From NCBI GenBank assembly GCA_018287875.1, contig JAGVVL010000015.1, positions 1,302,001 through 1,366,000 of the forward strand: a DNA stretch of 64,000 nt. The letters are read 5' to 3'. Both the position numbers and the translations under genes were made by a program. The stretch is from Nigrospora sphaerica (taxonomy: Eukaryota > Ascomycota > Sordariomycetes > Amphisphaeriales > Apiosporaceae). The notes under the pieces were generated by a model, which saw only the letters and a list, made by a program, of their open reading frames with translations, made no database searches and was not told where the DNA came from. Below, piece after piece: positions 43,808 through 53,603 of the stretch. The stretch's first letter is position 1; each line of letters opens with the position of its first letter.

Positions 43808-45511
43808 ATGACCGACACCGCCGCCGTGGAGCGGCTCCGGGACTCGGTGACGGACGGCCGCACCGAGAACATCCGGTACCGGCAGAATCAGCTCCAGAGC
43901 CTGCACGCGGCGCTGCGCCACGAGGCCGACGCCCTCTGCGGCGCGCGGGCGCAGGACGCGCGGGCGTCGAGCGCCGAGGTCGAGGCCGAGTTCTACCTGA
44001 CCATGGACGCCGTGCGGCACTTCTACGACACCCTCGACTTCGACGCCGAGCACCGGCAGGAGTACCTGCCCGTGACCGAGGGCCGGGACAACGCGGCGCG
44101 GCGCGTCGGCGTCGGCCTCGTCGTGATCCGGCCCACGACGCACACGCGCCTGTACTCCATCGTCGCGCCGCTGGCCGCCGCCATCTCGGCCGGGAACTGC
44201 GTCATCCTCGAGGTAAGCAGCCGGGCGAAGACCGGGAATCCCGCCGGCACCATCGGCTCCTCGGGAAGCTAACCCACTCCCCAGCTGCCCGATACGCTGC
44301 TCCAGACCGACGCCGTGCTCCGGACCGCCCTGGCGGGCGCGCTGGATGTCAACACCTTCAGCATCAGCGGGACCATCAACGACCTGGCGGCGCTCGGCCC
44401 CGCGGTCCTTGTGGACCAGACCAGCGCCGGGGGGCCCGAAAGCCTGACGACGCAGCTGCTGTCGGCGTCGACGCGGCGCGTCGTGGCCGTGGTGGACCGG
44501 ACGGCCGACGTGGATGCGGCGGCGCGGGCCATCGTCAAGGCGCGCTTCAGCTTCGGCGGCACGTCGCCGTACGCGCCGGACCTGGTGCTGGTCAACGAGT
44601 TCGTCAAGCACGACTTCTTCGAGGCCTGCTCCAAGTACGCGACGCTCGCCTTCGCCCGCGAGCCCGCGGCCCGCAAGGTCGGCGGCAACCGCGGCGACGA
44701 GACCCGCAAAGCCGTCAAGGCCGCCGAGGCCGCCAACCAGGTCTCAAGCTTCGGCTCCGACGATTTCAAGCTGGTCGAGATCCTCGACAGGTGAACAAGC
44801 CCGCTTCTTCCCAGTGGATAGTACTGGTGCGAGAGAACCGGGCCCCCCTTTGGCTAACGTTGAGCAGATCCACGCCGCTTATGGATAGCAAAGTGACCGG
44901 ACGGTACCTGCCGATCGTGACGTGCTCGGGGCTCGTCGATGCCATCTTTACGCATCAGTCCGAGTGAGACGACTTCCTATCCCCCCCCTTTTTTTGGCTC
45001 CTGTGCTGACCCCACGTTTTCCGCCGGCAGAACGCCGCTCCTGGCTGGCTACTTCTTCGGCGATGCGGGCTCGGCCAAGTACATGGCGCACCACCTGGCG
45101 TGCCACGTGGCGTGCCTGAACCAGATCCCGGCGCAGCTGCTCGTGGGGCCGGCGGCGCCGCTGGCGCACGACGCCGTCTTGGCTCACCGGTACCGGGCCG
45201 CCATGTTCTCGGCAGCGCGGCCGCAGTACATCGAGGCACCGACGGGCGCGCCCGCGCGGGCCGACGCGCTGCTGGAGAAGGGCGGCGGCGCGAACCCGAC
45301 GGCGCCCCTCGGTGCGGCCGCCGTTCGCGCCCTCGCGCTGCAGCCACTGAAGCCGACGGGCCAGCCCGCCAACGCCCACCTCGGCTTCTTCGAGGCCGGC
45401 TTCCTCACCATGGCCAGCATCACGCTGTTCGGCATCCTACCCCTGCTGGGCTACACGACGTGGGTGACGGGCCGGAAAGGGCTCGAGGTGGCTATGCGGT
45501 GGCGGCATTGA
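43808..45511 (+). CDS. aldehyde dehydrogenase-like protein lacking the catalytic cysteine
   Basis: ALDH-superfamily protein. Exons 43808-44212, 44285-44790, 44868-44963 and 45031-45511, introns 72, 77 and 67 nt, 495 aa; phases close exactly. ALDH3-like features: an N-terminal helix with RQNQLQSLHAALRHEADAL, the cofactor-domain segment YSIVAPLAAAISAGNCVILE, and a long segment where IVKARFSFGGTSPYAPDLVLV replaces the usual GQTCVAPDYVLV. The catalytic Cys is therefore absent (Ser-Pro-Tyr instead). The usual FTGSxxVG dinucleotide loop is replaced by FSISGTINDL, and the ELGGK Glu motif is not seen. A C-terminal hydrophobic helix (FLTMASITLFGILPLLGYTTW) resembles the membrane tail of fatty aldehyde dehydrogenases. 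Probably a membrane-anchored pseudoenzyme or an enzyme with changed chemistry. Confidence 0.85.
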
Positions 45512-46595
45512 TGGGGCGGGCGTTGGGGGCTCTCCCGTTTGTTCTGTACTTGTACTCGACCGAATGATAGCGTGTAATCTGCTTATTCCATCCAATACGT
45601 ATCGCTAGGGAAGCACTCCGTGGTCACCGCAATTATCCTCTCCATGCCGTCCCCAAGGAGTCACTCCCCGAGTGCGGTCCATTTGTCGCCCTCGCACACT
45701 TGCCAGAGGTCTAGAGCAGCTTCTACTACTGAACCAACTGCCTATGTGTCGAGCCTCCGACATTGGATAGATACATGGATGGCACATCCGCTGCGCCCCG
45801 GGGGGGGGGCTTATTCCAAACCCCACCGGCGGAGAGCCTATCCATACCCGCGGAACCATCGGCCCCGGCTCTTGTGGCCGTGTAGTGGCGTGGGTTTGAC
45901 CAACCGTTTCCGTTTCATCCGGTTCCAATCAGTCGTGCCATGGATACATAATGTACTTACCTACCGCAGCCACCGGGCCAACCGAAACCCCGCGCGAAAG
46001 GGGGACCGGAAGACGGGTGGGGGAGGGCGAGAAGTACCTACCCAATGCGGAACTGTGAGGGGATGCGGTGGGGGGGAAAGACCGCTAGTGTGGGCGCGGG
46101 GCGAACGGGGAACCCAACCTTGAACCCCTACGGAAGGCTACTCAGCAAGCCCCCCCGCCCTTCCGCTGTACCGGACGGGACCGCGTGGGCGGCGAGTCTC
46201 TCTTACCGGGACCATCCCACGCTTGCTTGCTTGCCCGTGTAGGGGTTCGGGGCGCCAACCCGAGGGGGACCGACCGGCTGGACAAGAGACGGCAATCCGT
46301 CGTGTTCGGCTCTCTCGTGTGTGTACCGCGAAGCCCGAGGAGGACGTGCGGAAGGAAGGGGATGTGGGATTGATTGAACATCCCCTGACTGTCCTTCGCT
46401 TCCGTTTCTATCTCTCCCTTTCCGACATACTCCCACATACACACACACATACATACACACATACACAATAACTGCCCACGACCTAGACGTCTTTCCCCCT
46501 CCCCCCGGTCCGTGCCCACCGGACGGCGCAAAGAGAAGAGCGCTCCCTGTACGACCGCCACAAGCGCATAAACACACACATCAACACAGCTCGCC
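45512..46595. promoter_or_regulatory. intergenic region, promoter of the LigB-type dioxygenase
   Basis: 1.1 kb between two plus-strand genes. It contains TGTACTTACCTACC at about 45951-45964, G-rich runs near 45800 and 46060, and an (AC)-rich microsatellite at about 46433-46468 within 150 bp of the next start. No additional gene supported. Confidence 0.5.
46433..46468. repeat. AC/TACA-rich microsatellite
   Basis: Imperfect ACACACACATACATACACAC-type repeat of about 36 bp in the leader/promoter of the LigB-type gene. Likely variable in length between isolates. Confidence 0.8.
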
Positions 46596-47561
46596 ATGGC
46601 CGTGGGCAAGAGGCAAGGCGGCGGGGACGACGAGCCCATGTCGCCCGTCCACTTCTTCTCGCACGGGTCGACCATGATGCTGGGCGAGGAGTCGGCGTCG
46701 GCGGCGTACTGGGCGCGGTGCGGCGAGGCGGCGCTGGCGCAGGGGGTCGAGCACGTCGTCGTGATGGGGGCGCACTGGGCGACGTCGCTGCCGGGCGTGC
46801 TGCTGTCGGCCAACGCGGCGCCGGGCAAGTCGCCCGTCGCATACGTGCACCCGTCCAAGTACGCCGACTACCGGCTCACGCCCGACCTCGCCTTCCTGCC
46901 CGTGCTGCGCGAGCGCCTCGCCGCCGCCGGCATCCCCGCCGCCGACGACCCCGCCTTCGACTGGATCCACGACACCTACCTCGTCCTCATCCGCATGTTC
47001 CCGCGCGCCTGCCCCCCCACCACCATCGTCAGCATGAACCACAGCTACGACCCCCACTTCCACGCCGCCGTCGGCGCCGCCCTCCGCCCCCTCCGCGCCC
47101 GCCGCCACCGCACCCTCTTCATCGGCAGCGGCGGCAGCGTCCACAACCTCTACCGCAACGTCTGGGGCCCCATGCTGCGCCACCGCGACAACTTTGCCCA
47201 GCCCACCCCGCCCGAGCCCTGGGCCCTCGACTTCCGCCAGGAGTTCATCTCCGCCTTCTGCCCCGGCCACGAGGAGTCCGTCCCGCCCCACGAGGCCGTC
47301 GGCGGCCGCCTCATCCGGAGCACCCGCGGCGCCGGCGGCCCACTGCTGCGCCGCCGCGTCACGAGCCTCATGAAGCACCCCAAGTACCGCGACGCCCACG
47401 CCACCGACGATCACTTCATGGCCTCCCTCTTCGTCGCAGGCCTATGCGGCGGCCGCGGCGACGAGGACCTACCCGGCGAGATGGGTGCCGAGGATTGGGA
47501 GCTGACCAACATGTGTAACGGGCAGTTCACATTGGGCTCGTGGCCCCAAGCCAGCGCATAG
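46596..47561 (+). CDS. LigB-type extradiol ring-cleavage dioxygenase (DODA-like)
   Basis: Intronless, 321 aa, class III extradiol dioxygenase of the LigB/4,5-DOPA dioxygenase family, which opens catecholic rings with a non-haem metal. Conserved residues visible: MSPVHFFSHGSTMML with the first metal His (about residue 23), VVVMGAHWAT with the second, YRLTPDLAF and DPAFDWIHDTYLVLIRMFP with the active-site His-Asp, the serine/glycine-rich GSGGSVHNLYRN, and ATDDHFMASLFVAG with the C-terminal His. ATG 46596 begins a short polar extension; the ATG 14 codons later (MSPVHFF) is where many homologues start. Codon use is extremely C/G-ending from about 46900 to 47400, which also leaves long stop-free shadows in other frames. 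Fungal substrates for this family are mostly unknown. Confidence 0.9.
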   Translation: MAVGKRQGGGDDEPMSPVHFFSHGSTMMLGEESASAAYWARCGEAALAQGVEHVVVMGAHWATSLPGVLLSANAAPGKSPVAYVHPSKYADYRLTPDLAFLPVLRERLAAAGIPAADDPAFDWIHDTYLVLIRMFPRACPPTTIVSMNHSYDPHFHAAVGAALRPLRARRHRTLFIGSGGSVHNLYRNVWGPMLRHRDNFAQPTPPEPWALDFRQEFISAFCPGHEESVPPHEAVGGRLIRSTRGAGGPLLRRRVTSLMKHPKYRDAHATDDHFMASLFVAGLCGGRGDEDLPGEMGAEDWELTNMCNGQFTLGSWPQASA

Positions 47562-47775
47562 TTTGACTGCATCTTAATTTTCTTCCCCTCTTGTCCCTCC
47601 TGCCCTCCTATGTGACACGTAACCACACTATCCGGAGTGCTTGAGACACCGCTGCAAGATATGATGTATGGGTAAGCGGGGGTGGTGTTGATGTTGTTTA
47701 CGCTACAGACCTAAGCTACTGGGGGCGCGTGGCGCGTACACGTACGGCCGGGTGAGGGCATGGTATGTCCGTCTA

Positions 47776-50700
47776 TCATGTGAGATCCATTCCGTCCCAG
47801 CCCTCGAGCAGATCGGCGCCGCTCCCCATATCGAGACCCCCAAAGATATCGTCGTCCCCGACGCCGAGCCCGCCGTCGTTCGTCGACGTCAAGTCAATAT
47901 TCATGTTCCCAGAGCCGCCGAGGTCCAGCTCCACGTCGTTGTTTTCCGTCCCGAGCCCTTCGCCCCCGGCCGCCGCGAGCGCGTCTCCCAAGGACGCCGC
48001 TGCGTTCTCGTCCAAGGCTAGCCCCATATGCTCCTGAAGCATTTGTGCAGGCTCGGGTATCGACATCTGTGCTTCCACTCTTCTGTAGAGTCGCATTACC
48101 GCCTCGGCCATGACGTTGTCGGCTCTTTGAATCTTCTTAAACTCGAGCACCTCCCGCTGCAAGACCTGGCGCAACGTTGTTCGCACCTGGATAGGGACAA
48201 CCTGCTGGTTCGGGTCACTCAGCATCGCCGGCAGGACCGGCGCTGGCATGTTGGTGACGTCCGGTGCGCAGACGAGCGCTGTGGCGATATCGTAAACAAT
48301 GCCCCCACTCCCAGCATCCGTCTGCTGCTTGACTTCGTCCAGGATAGCGTACAGCAGCCTCTTGGGTCCTAGGAGCTTCGAAGCAGCCAGCATCTGGCGG
48401 TGCGTGTACGACGGCGGTGTAATGTTGATGCCGGGGTTGAGGCTCCACTGCACGCACTGTACGATGGTATGCCGTACCGACGCCACAAGTCCGCCGTTTG
48501 ATGTGCTGGTCCACTGTTCGAGCTCCTTGTGGTCGGCACCGCCAGTGCGCCGCGATACGCGCAGGTTGTCCTTGATCGCTTTCAGCAGGGGCTCCACCTC
48601 CTGGCTGCTGGGATTCTGGCGTTGGTAGGACCGTAGAGAGTGGTCCAGTGGGCTGGCCACGATGTTCAACACGGCCGAGAGCAATGTCTGCGCCTCATTG
48701 GAACCTTGTTTCGTAAGAAGTATAAGCTGCAGAAGCTTCATCACGGCCGCCTGTTCCTGGGCCCAGGTAGTTCGGAGGAGGGTGGCCATGTGGGAAAGGG
48801 CCATGACCAGTGACGGCAGAAGAAAGGTGTCGACAAGGACTGCGTCGCCTGTTAGCCCCCGTCGCCCCCATGCCCGTTCCGACACTCACATTCAATACCG
48901 CTCTTCAGACTCTCTTCGCTCAAGCGATCGGTGCTGATGGCCAGAATGGTTTGATGGAACAGTGTTGAGACCAGGAGGAAGAACTCCTGGGGAGGGCACG
49001 ACGACATCAGCTCGTCGCCCAGCCCACCGCTCTCATTGTCAAAGAGGCCTTGAATCCAGCCCCCCAGATGGCCCGACTCTTGCTCCGTTAGCTCTTCGAG
49101 CGGTCGGCTCATATGTCCGGTGTTGAGGAGTTTAGCTATGAAGGTATCCGGTGTCCGGATCCCTAGATCGGCCAAGGATAGACCATATCGCGTCTGGAAT
49201 GCGAGCACCAGCAACAGAATGGAGCCAAACTCCTCGTAGACCGGCTGATACTCGCCTTGGTCCTCGTCATACCGCCATTTGTCGAGTAGTTCGCATAGCG
49301 GATGCAAGAAAGATACGGGCTTTTCAAAGAGCAAGATGACGTCCAGAGAGAGGGGCTTCTTAGCAAGCTGGCCACATAGCAGCTTCAGGGACATCGTCTC
49401 CTTATTATTGCATAGTCGCACAATCACCTAGTACACCGTCAGCATACGAGTCCTGAAAGGGGACTCTCCTCCCAAGTCACGCTGTAGGCTACATACCTCG
49501 GTAAGTGCCTGGCAGACAGCGCCCACGTTGCCGTCCATGTTGTCCAGTTCGCCAACCAGACCCTGGATCCTCTCCGGGTCTGTCATGCACTGGTTCACGA
49601 GCGCTTCCTTGGCATACCGACCGCCGGGGGGCAGGGATTGGTACGTCATCTCGCCAAGTAGCCCCTCGATGGCGGATTCAGGGATCAGTCCATGTAGACA
49701 GCAAGCAAAGCAAAAGTCGGCCCGGACATTTTCCGTGAAGCCGTTGTTGCTGCTTGAAACATCAAACATGGCCGACAGACCCGGAAACGCATTGGTGTCC
49801 ACGTGGCTCAGAGCTTCTGTGATGCAATATTGCGGCGTCACGGGCGGGTACATGGAGGTCGCCAGCGTGGCGATCAGGAGCGGGAGCTTGTTGATCAAGT
49901 ACGACCTCAGAAGATGGGCTGTTTTCTGCCCCTCGTTGCGGAAGACCGCGTTGGCGAGAACATCAAAGGATGCGAGTATAAGGTCTATCGTCGTAGTTTG
50001 AACATCGCCCTGCGCGTTGTCAGCCGTCTGGTTAGGAATTCTTTCTTTGTTCGTTGCCCTACGTTATAGCGGTTGTTCAAGTAGCCGTAAAACACGGCGT
50101 CGTCTATCACGGGGCGCCCGACAAGCTGTTTCGGGTCAGTTGGCAATGCGTCCCAAGGCTATCCGGCATCATGAGGCCCTACCAAGGCATTCAAGTATAT
50201 GTAAAGCCCGGCGCGGGAGTTTGTGAGGGGCACCTCGGGGAGGACCAAGTTGTCTATGGCCGCCATGTTGGAATTGAAGGTGATTATGTCGTCAATTTGT
50301 GCATTCTCGTCCTCGTTCTTCTTATCCACAGGCTCGAACCCAGCCAGGGTCGTGGTACGGAAGTATTCGAGCCGGTCGGCGATCTGGGAGGCGCTTTGCA
50401 CAATCGAGGGGACGAAACTAGTCAGGCTCTCCGACATGGCCTTGCGCGCTTCGTGGGCGAACGGCTGGCTCAGAGCCTGCAGGACCTTCTGGTTCTCCGT
50501 TGTTCCCAGGAGCAGCATGACAAACGCAGCGCGTGACGTCTCCATTTCGTCCCTCGACTGGGCACTGTGCACCTGGCCCAGGACGTCCTGCGAAAAGGCC
50601 GCCGCGGCCGAGGTGAAGAGCGTCATCCACTTGGCCATGATCTTGCAGACTTCGATGGCATCCCGGGCCGACCGGATGCCGGTTCCCAAGCCTACCGCCT

Positions 50701-51115
50701 TGGTAAGGCGATAGAAGATGGTCTCTTCGGGACCGGACGAGCACCTCCATCGCGTCGCGGCGCCCGACGGCGGGTGGCCAGCGGCCTCGGCCTGGGTATG
50801 ATATGTCGAGTATTTGTACAGGGCATTGAGTATTGACGGGGTGTCGATGAGCTTCTGTTCGGTAAGGACGTTGAGGTACCGGGGTATGCGCGGGTCGAGA
50901 CTTTGCTGGTTCGTGGGCTGGGGTTTCAAGACAATGTCGGCGACGGCGGCGGGCGGCAACGGGCTTTGCGACGAGAGGACCGAGACGTAGGAGGCGAAGA
51001 CGTCAGGGTCGGTGCGCTGCGAAAGGCATCGATCGAGAAACTTGGTCCATTCGGCACCGGCGTCGGCGTTGTCGCGACGCGGGCGAGCCACCGCCGGCTC
51101 CACGTTGATATCCAT
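47776..51115 (-). CDS. MED5: Mediator complex subunit 5 (Nut1)
   Basis: Tail-module subunit of Mediator, a nuclear transcription coactivator; Med5/Nut1 is fungal. Exons 51115-50183, 50125-50063, 50009-49497, 49427-48890 and 48839-47776 (introns 57, 53, 69 and 50 nt) give 1036 aa, long helical, no catalytic motif. Family-typical stretches: AEWTKFLDRCLSQR at the start, SRAGLYIYLNALLVGRPVID and DDAVFYGYLNNRYN (joined by the 63-nt second exon), LRSYLINKLPLLIATLATSM, and FCFACCLHGLIPES. The C terminus is short and acidic (NNDVELDLGGSGNMNIDLTS and DDDIFGGLD), like other fungal Med5 ends. Start MDINVEPAV at 51115 is the first ATG in frame. Assignment rests on overall resemblance to Med5, without a decisive motif, but several segments fit well. 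Confidence 0.88.
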
Positions 51116-52745
51116 ATCGCCCAACGCTCATGCAAAATTTCCAAGAAGAGCCCTATAAATGAATATGAATCAAGCAACACACGCCGGACGGTACGTGGCG
51201 CGCGCGTCTATGCTTGAGGGCGGGAGCCAGCGCGAGTTGAGGGAAGCGAGAGAGAAAGCCACTATCAAGCAATAACCTCCAAGTCTGCCATTGTGTTCCC
51301 TTGGGACAAGACTGAATGTCCTTGCCCGAAGCGCGGGGATGCTTGCTGGCCGGCTGGAATGGCGGAAAGAGGTAATAATCAAAGGTTGGGTGGAATGCGA
51401 CATAAGCCAAGCAGCTGGAGTTGAGTGACGCGAAGCCTATTCGGCGGATCGCGCCTGTCGCGCTTGGAACCTGTCAATCGGCCATGGATCATGGTTGGAA
51501 GGGATCTGGTACAACCGAATGGAGCGGGTTGGTACGGTACCTACGAAACAGAGAGGAGCTTGGGCCCCTTCCGCCATCTCACTATACTGACATACATCCG
51601 TATCCAATGGGCACCCATTCCAAATCCCGTCTACCGTGTAATAGAGTTGTATTCTGTAGTGACTGGGTTTTCCAACGACAGTATACGCCAAGACGGCCAA
51701 CATCGGAAGCGCTGCCGGAATGGGCCTTCTTCTTTTGAACCAAGCTCCTACTCAGCAAGACACTCGGATTATATAAGTACCGGCAATGACGGTGCCTTCC
51801 AAAGAGATGCGCACTGAGTAAAGTAAGTACACATCGAAGTGAAGACAGAGCCGTGGCTGCCGCTCGTTACCCTAGGAACCTTCCGCAGCTCTCCAAACGA
51901 AGCCACGTCCCTCGGCCACAAACACACAAGCCGCGGATATGCAACTGCATGATTAAAGTCCCTACCTAACCTAGAACCTAGTTCCAAAAGCTTAATGGCA
52001 TGGCCTGCAGAGATAATAATCTGCCAGCTCTTATGCAGCCATGTCCGGTGCTGTGAGGTTTCTTTGAAAAGACCCTGGCGGTCATGCAATGGCACATATG
52101 GACCAAGGTCCCTTCCTCTTTGTTCCCATGTTAGCTGTATTCCTAAGTACTTACCTTGACGAGTGCCCTAGGTACGTAAATAAGTATGCAAGTCCAGCGA
52201 GAGGCGGACAGATTGCGAGGTGATAGCAGTACATTTGCATACGATGGGCCGCGTAGCATGCTCTACATATCGTCAGAGTCATCGCTTCATGAAAGTGCCG
52301 TCAGCCCAGTCGGCCTCGAGAAATTGCCCAATAGCCAACGTCGTAGCCTCGCGATGACCGCTTATCAGGACACTCGGGGCCAACTGAATCGCCCGGGTAC
52401 GGCAGGAAAGGTGAAGGGTCTCATGACAGCAAGGCCGAAAGCATGAGGTCCGCTGGCAAACCGATTGCTCTGCAACCGGCTTCGTCTCATGATTTGCGCG
52501 GACACGAGTCGCCACAAACTTGTGCAGGTATGTACATGGTCGCTGGCTCCTCCAAACTCCCAGCTTACCTCTCGACTGTCGGACAGCGTCGGCAGGCCCC
52601 TCCTCGTGCTCCCAGCCCATGACTGCTTGCGGCCCCTCCTCGTGCTCCCAGCCGGCCCACGGTTGCTTGCGGCCACCCTCCCCCCCCTCTTCCCCCGCCC
52701 GCGCAATGCGACGACCAGGCTCTACCGCAGCGGCTGTGGCACATG
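51116..52745. other. intergenic region
   Basis: 1.6 kb between the MED5 start and the end of the next minus-strand gene. It contains the MED5 promoter, CCTAAGTACTTACCTT and CTAGGTACGTAAATAAGT at 52141-52187, and an imperfect 36/40-bp tandem duplication at 52596-52671. No supported gene. Confidence 0.5.
52596..52671. repeat. imperfect tandem duplication, two units of 36 and 40 bp
   Basis: Both units begin GCCCCTCCTCGTGCTCCCAG and end GCTTGCG; the second has a 4-base insertion in its middle. It lies just downstream of the 285-aa gene (minus), probably in its 3' UTR. Confidence 0.85.
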
Positions 52746-53603
52746 TCAAGAGTCTTCCATCTTGATGTGGACGCCGCCGAGACCCCCAGCCTCGGGCGAC
52801 CGCGGGCCGACCATCCAATCCTGCATGGCGAGCCACTCGCTCCAGTTGGCCTCGGCGTTCGTGATCTCCTTCTCCGTCACGTTCTGCAGCGGGCGCAGGA
52901 ACGGGATGCATTCGTTCTCGCCCATGTCGTAGTGGGCCTTGACTTCGAGCCAGCTGGCGCTCTTAGCGGCAAACAGGTAGTTGCGGCGTTCGACCTCGTG
53001 CAGCGGCCCGACGCCCTGGACCCAGTCGTCCCCGAAGAAGCCGTGTAGCACGGCAGGAAGGTCGAAGCCCGTCACCACCAGCCGCCGGATGTAGGGGTTG
53101 AGCGTGGCCGTGCCCAGGGGCTGGAAGGGGGTCGGCGCTGGCATGGACATCTTGCCGGCGGCGCGCGCCGTGGGCGACGGCATGCCGGACGAGGAGGCGG
53201 CGCTGTGGCGCGAGCTGGTGCTGGACGCGTGACCGGGCACCTTCTGAAACGGCAGCTGGATGTTGACGAAGGCGGCCACGGCCTGCACGGGCGGTGAGTA
53301 TTGCCCGTGGTCGACAAAGTAACGCACGCACGACTGGAACTGTGGATACCATTCTATAATGTCAAAGTTGCCAGCGCCAGCGCTGTTGCTGTTGTCGTTG
53401 CCGTCGTCCCTCATTCGGGGGAAGGGAAACGATGTGCCCTGCGGAGGCATCCCCGGGGCGGAACCCCGGGACCCAGAGCCCGACGCCTCTGCGTGGTGGT
53501 GAGGCGGCGGAGGTTGCTGGGAATGGCCATAGCGGCCCTGGTGGCTCTGGTGGTTGAATATGGGGAACGACGAAGGCCCACCGGCATGTGGGTTGAAGGC
53601 CAT
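52746..53603 (-). CDS. conserved-looking fungal protein of unknown function (285 aa)
   Basis: Single exon starting MAFNPHAGGPSSFPIF at 53603. The in-frame extension further upstream (to 53870) is Leu/Pro/Arg noise and is not included. The first ~85 residues are low complexity (His, Gln, Pro, Gly, Ser). A folded-looking part follows: NFDIIEWYPQFQSCVRYFVD, then VQAVAAFVNIQLPFQK, a Ser-rich linker, LNPYIRRLVVTGFDLPAVLH, GFFGDDWVQGVGPLHEVERR and FLRPLQNVTEKEITNAEANW. It ends HIKMEDS, with KMED fitting a sumoylation-type motif. I do not recognise a named family. No membrane segment or signal peptide, so nuclear or cytosolic. The aromatic-rich core and uniform frame make it a convincing gene. Confidence 0.8.
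   Translation of the reverse strand: MAFNPHAGGPSSFPIFNHQSHQGRYGHSQQPPPPHHHAEASGSGSRGSAPGMPPQGTSFPFPRMRDDGNDNSNSAGAGNFDIIEWYPQFQSCVRYFVDHGQYSPPVQAVAAFVNIQLPFQKVPGHASSTSSRHSAASSSGMPSPTARAAGKMSMPAPTPFQPLGTATLNPYIRRLVVTGFDLPAVLHGFFGDDWVQGVGPLHEVERRNYLFAAKSASWLEVKAHYDMGENECIPFLRPLQNVTEKEITNAEANWSEWLAMQDWMVGPRSPEAGGLGGVHIKMEDS

Noticed and set aside
43553..44611. 352-codon minus-strand frame opposite the ALDH-like gene
   Set aside because: Arg/Gly/Val-rich shadow of GC-rich exons; the plus strand gives a coherent spliced protein.
46581..47414. Long minus-strand frame opposite the LigB-type gene
   Set aside because: Gly/Val/Ala/Asp-rich shadow caused by C-ending codons of the real gene. No motif.
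46718..47518. Second plus-strand frame inside the LigB-type gene
   Set aside because: Arg/Pro/His-rich translation in the wrong phase; composition artefact.
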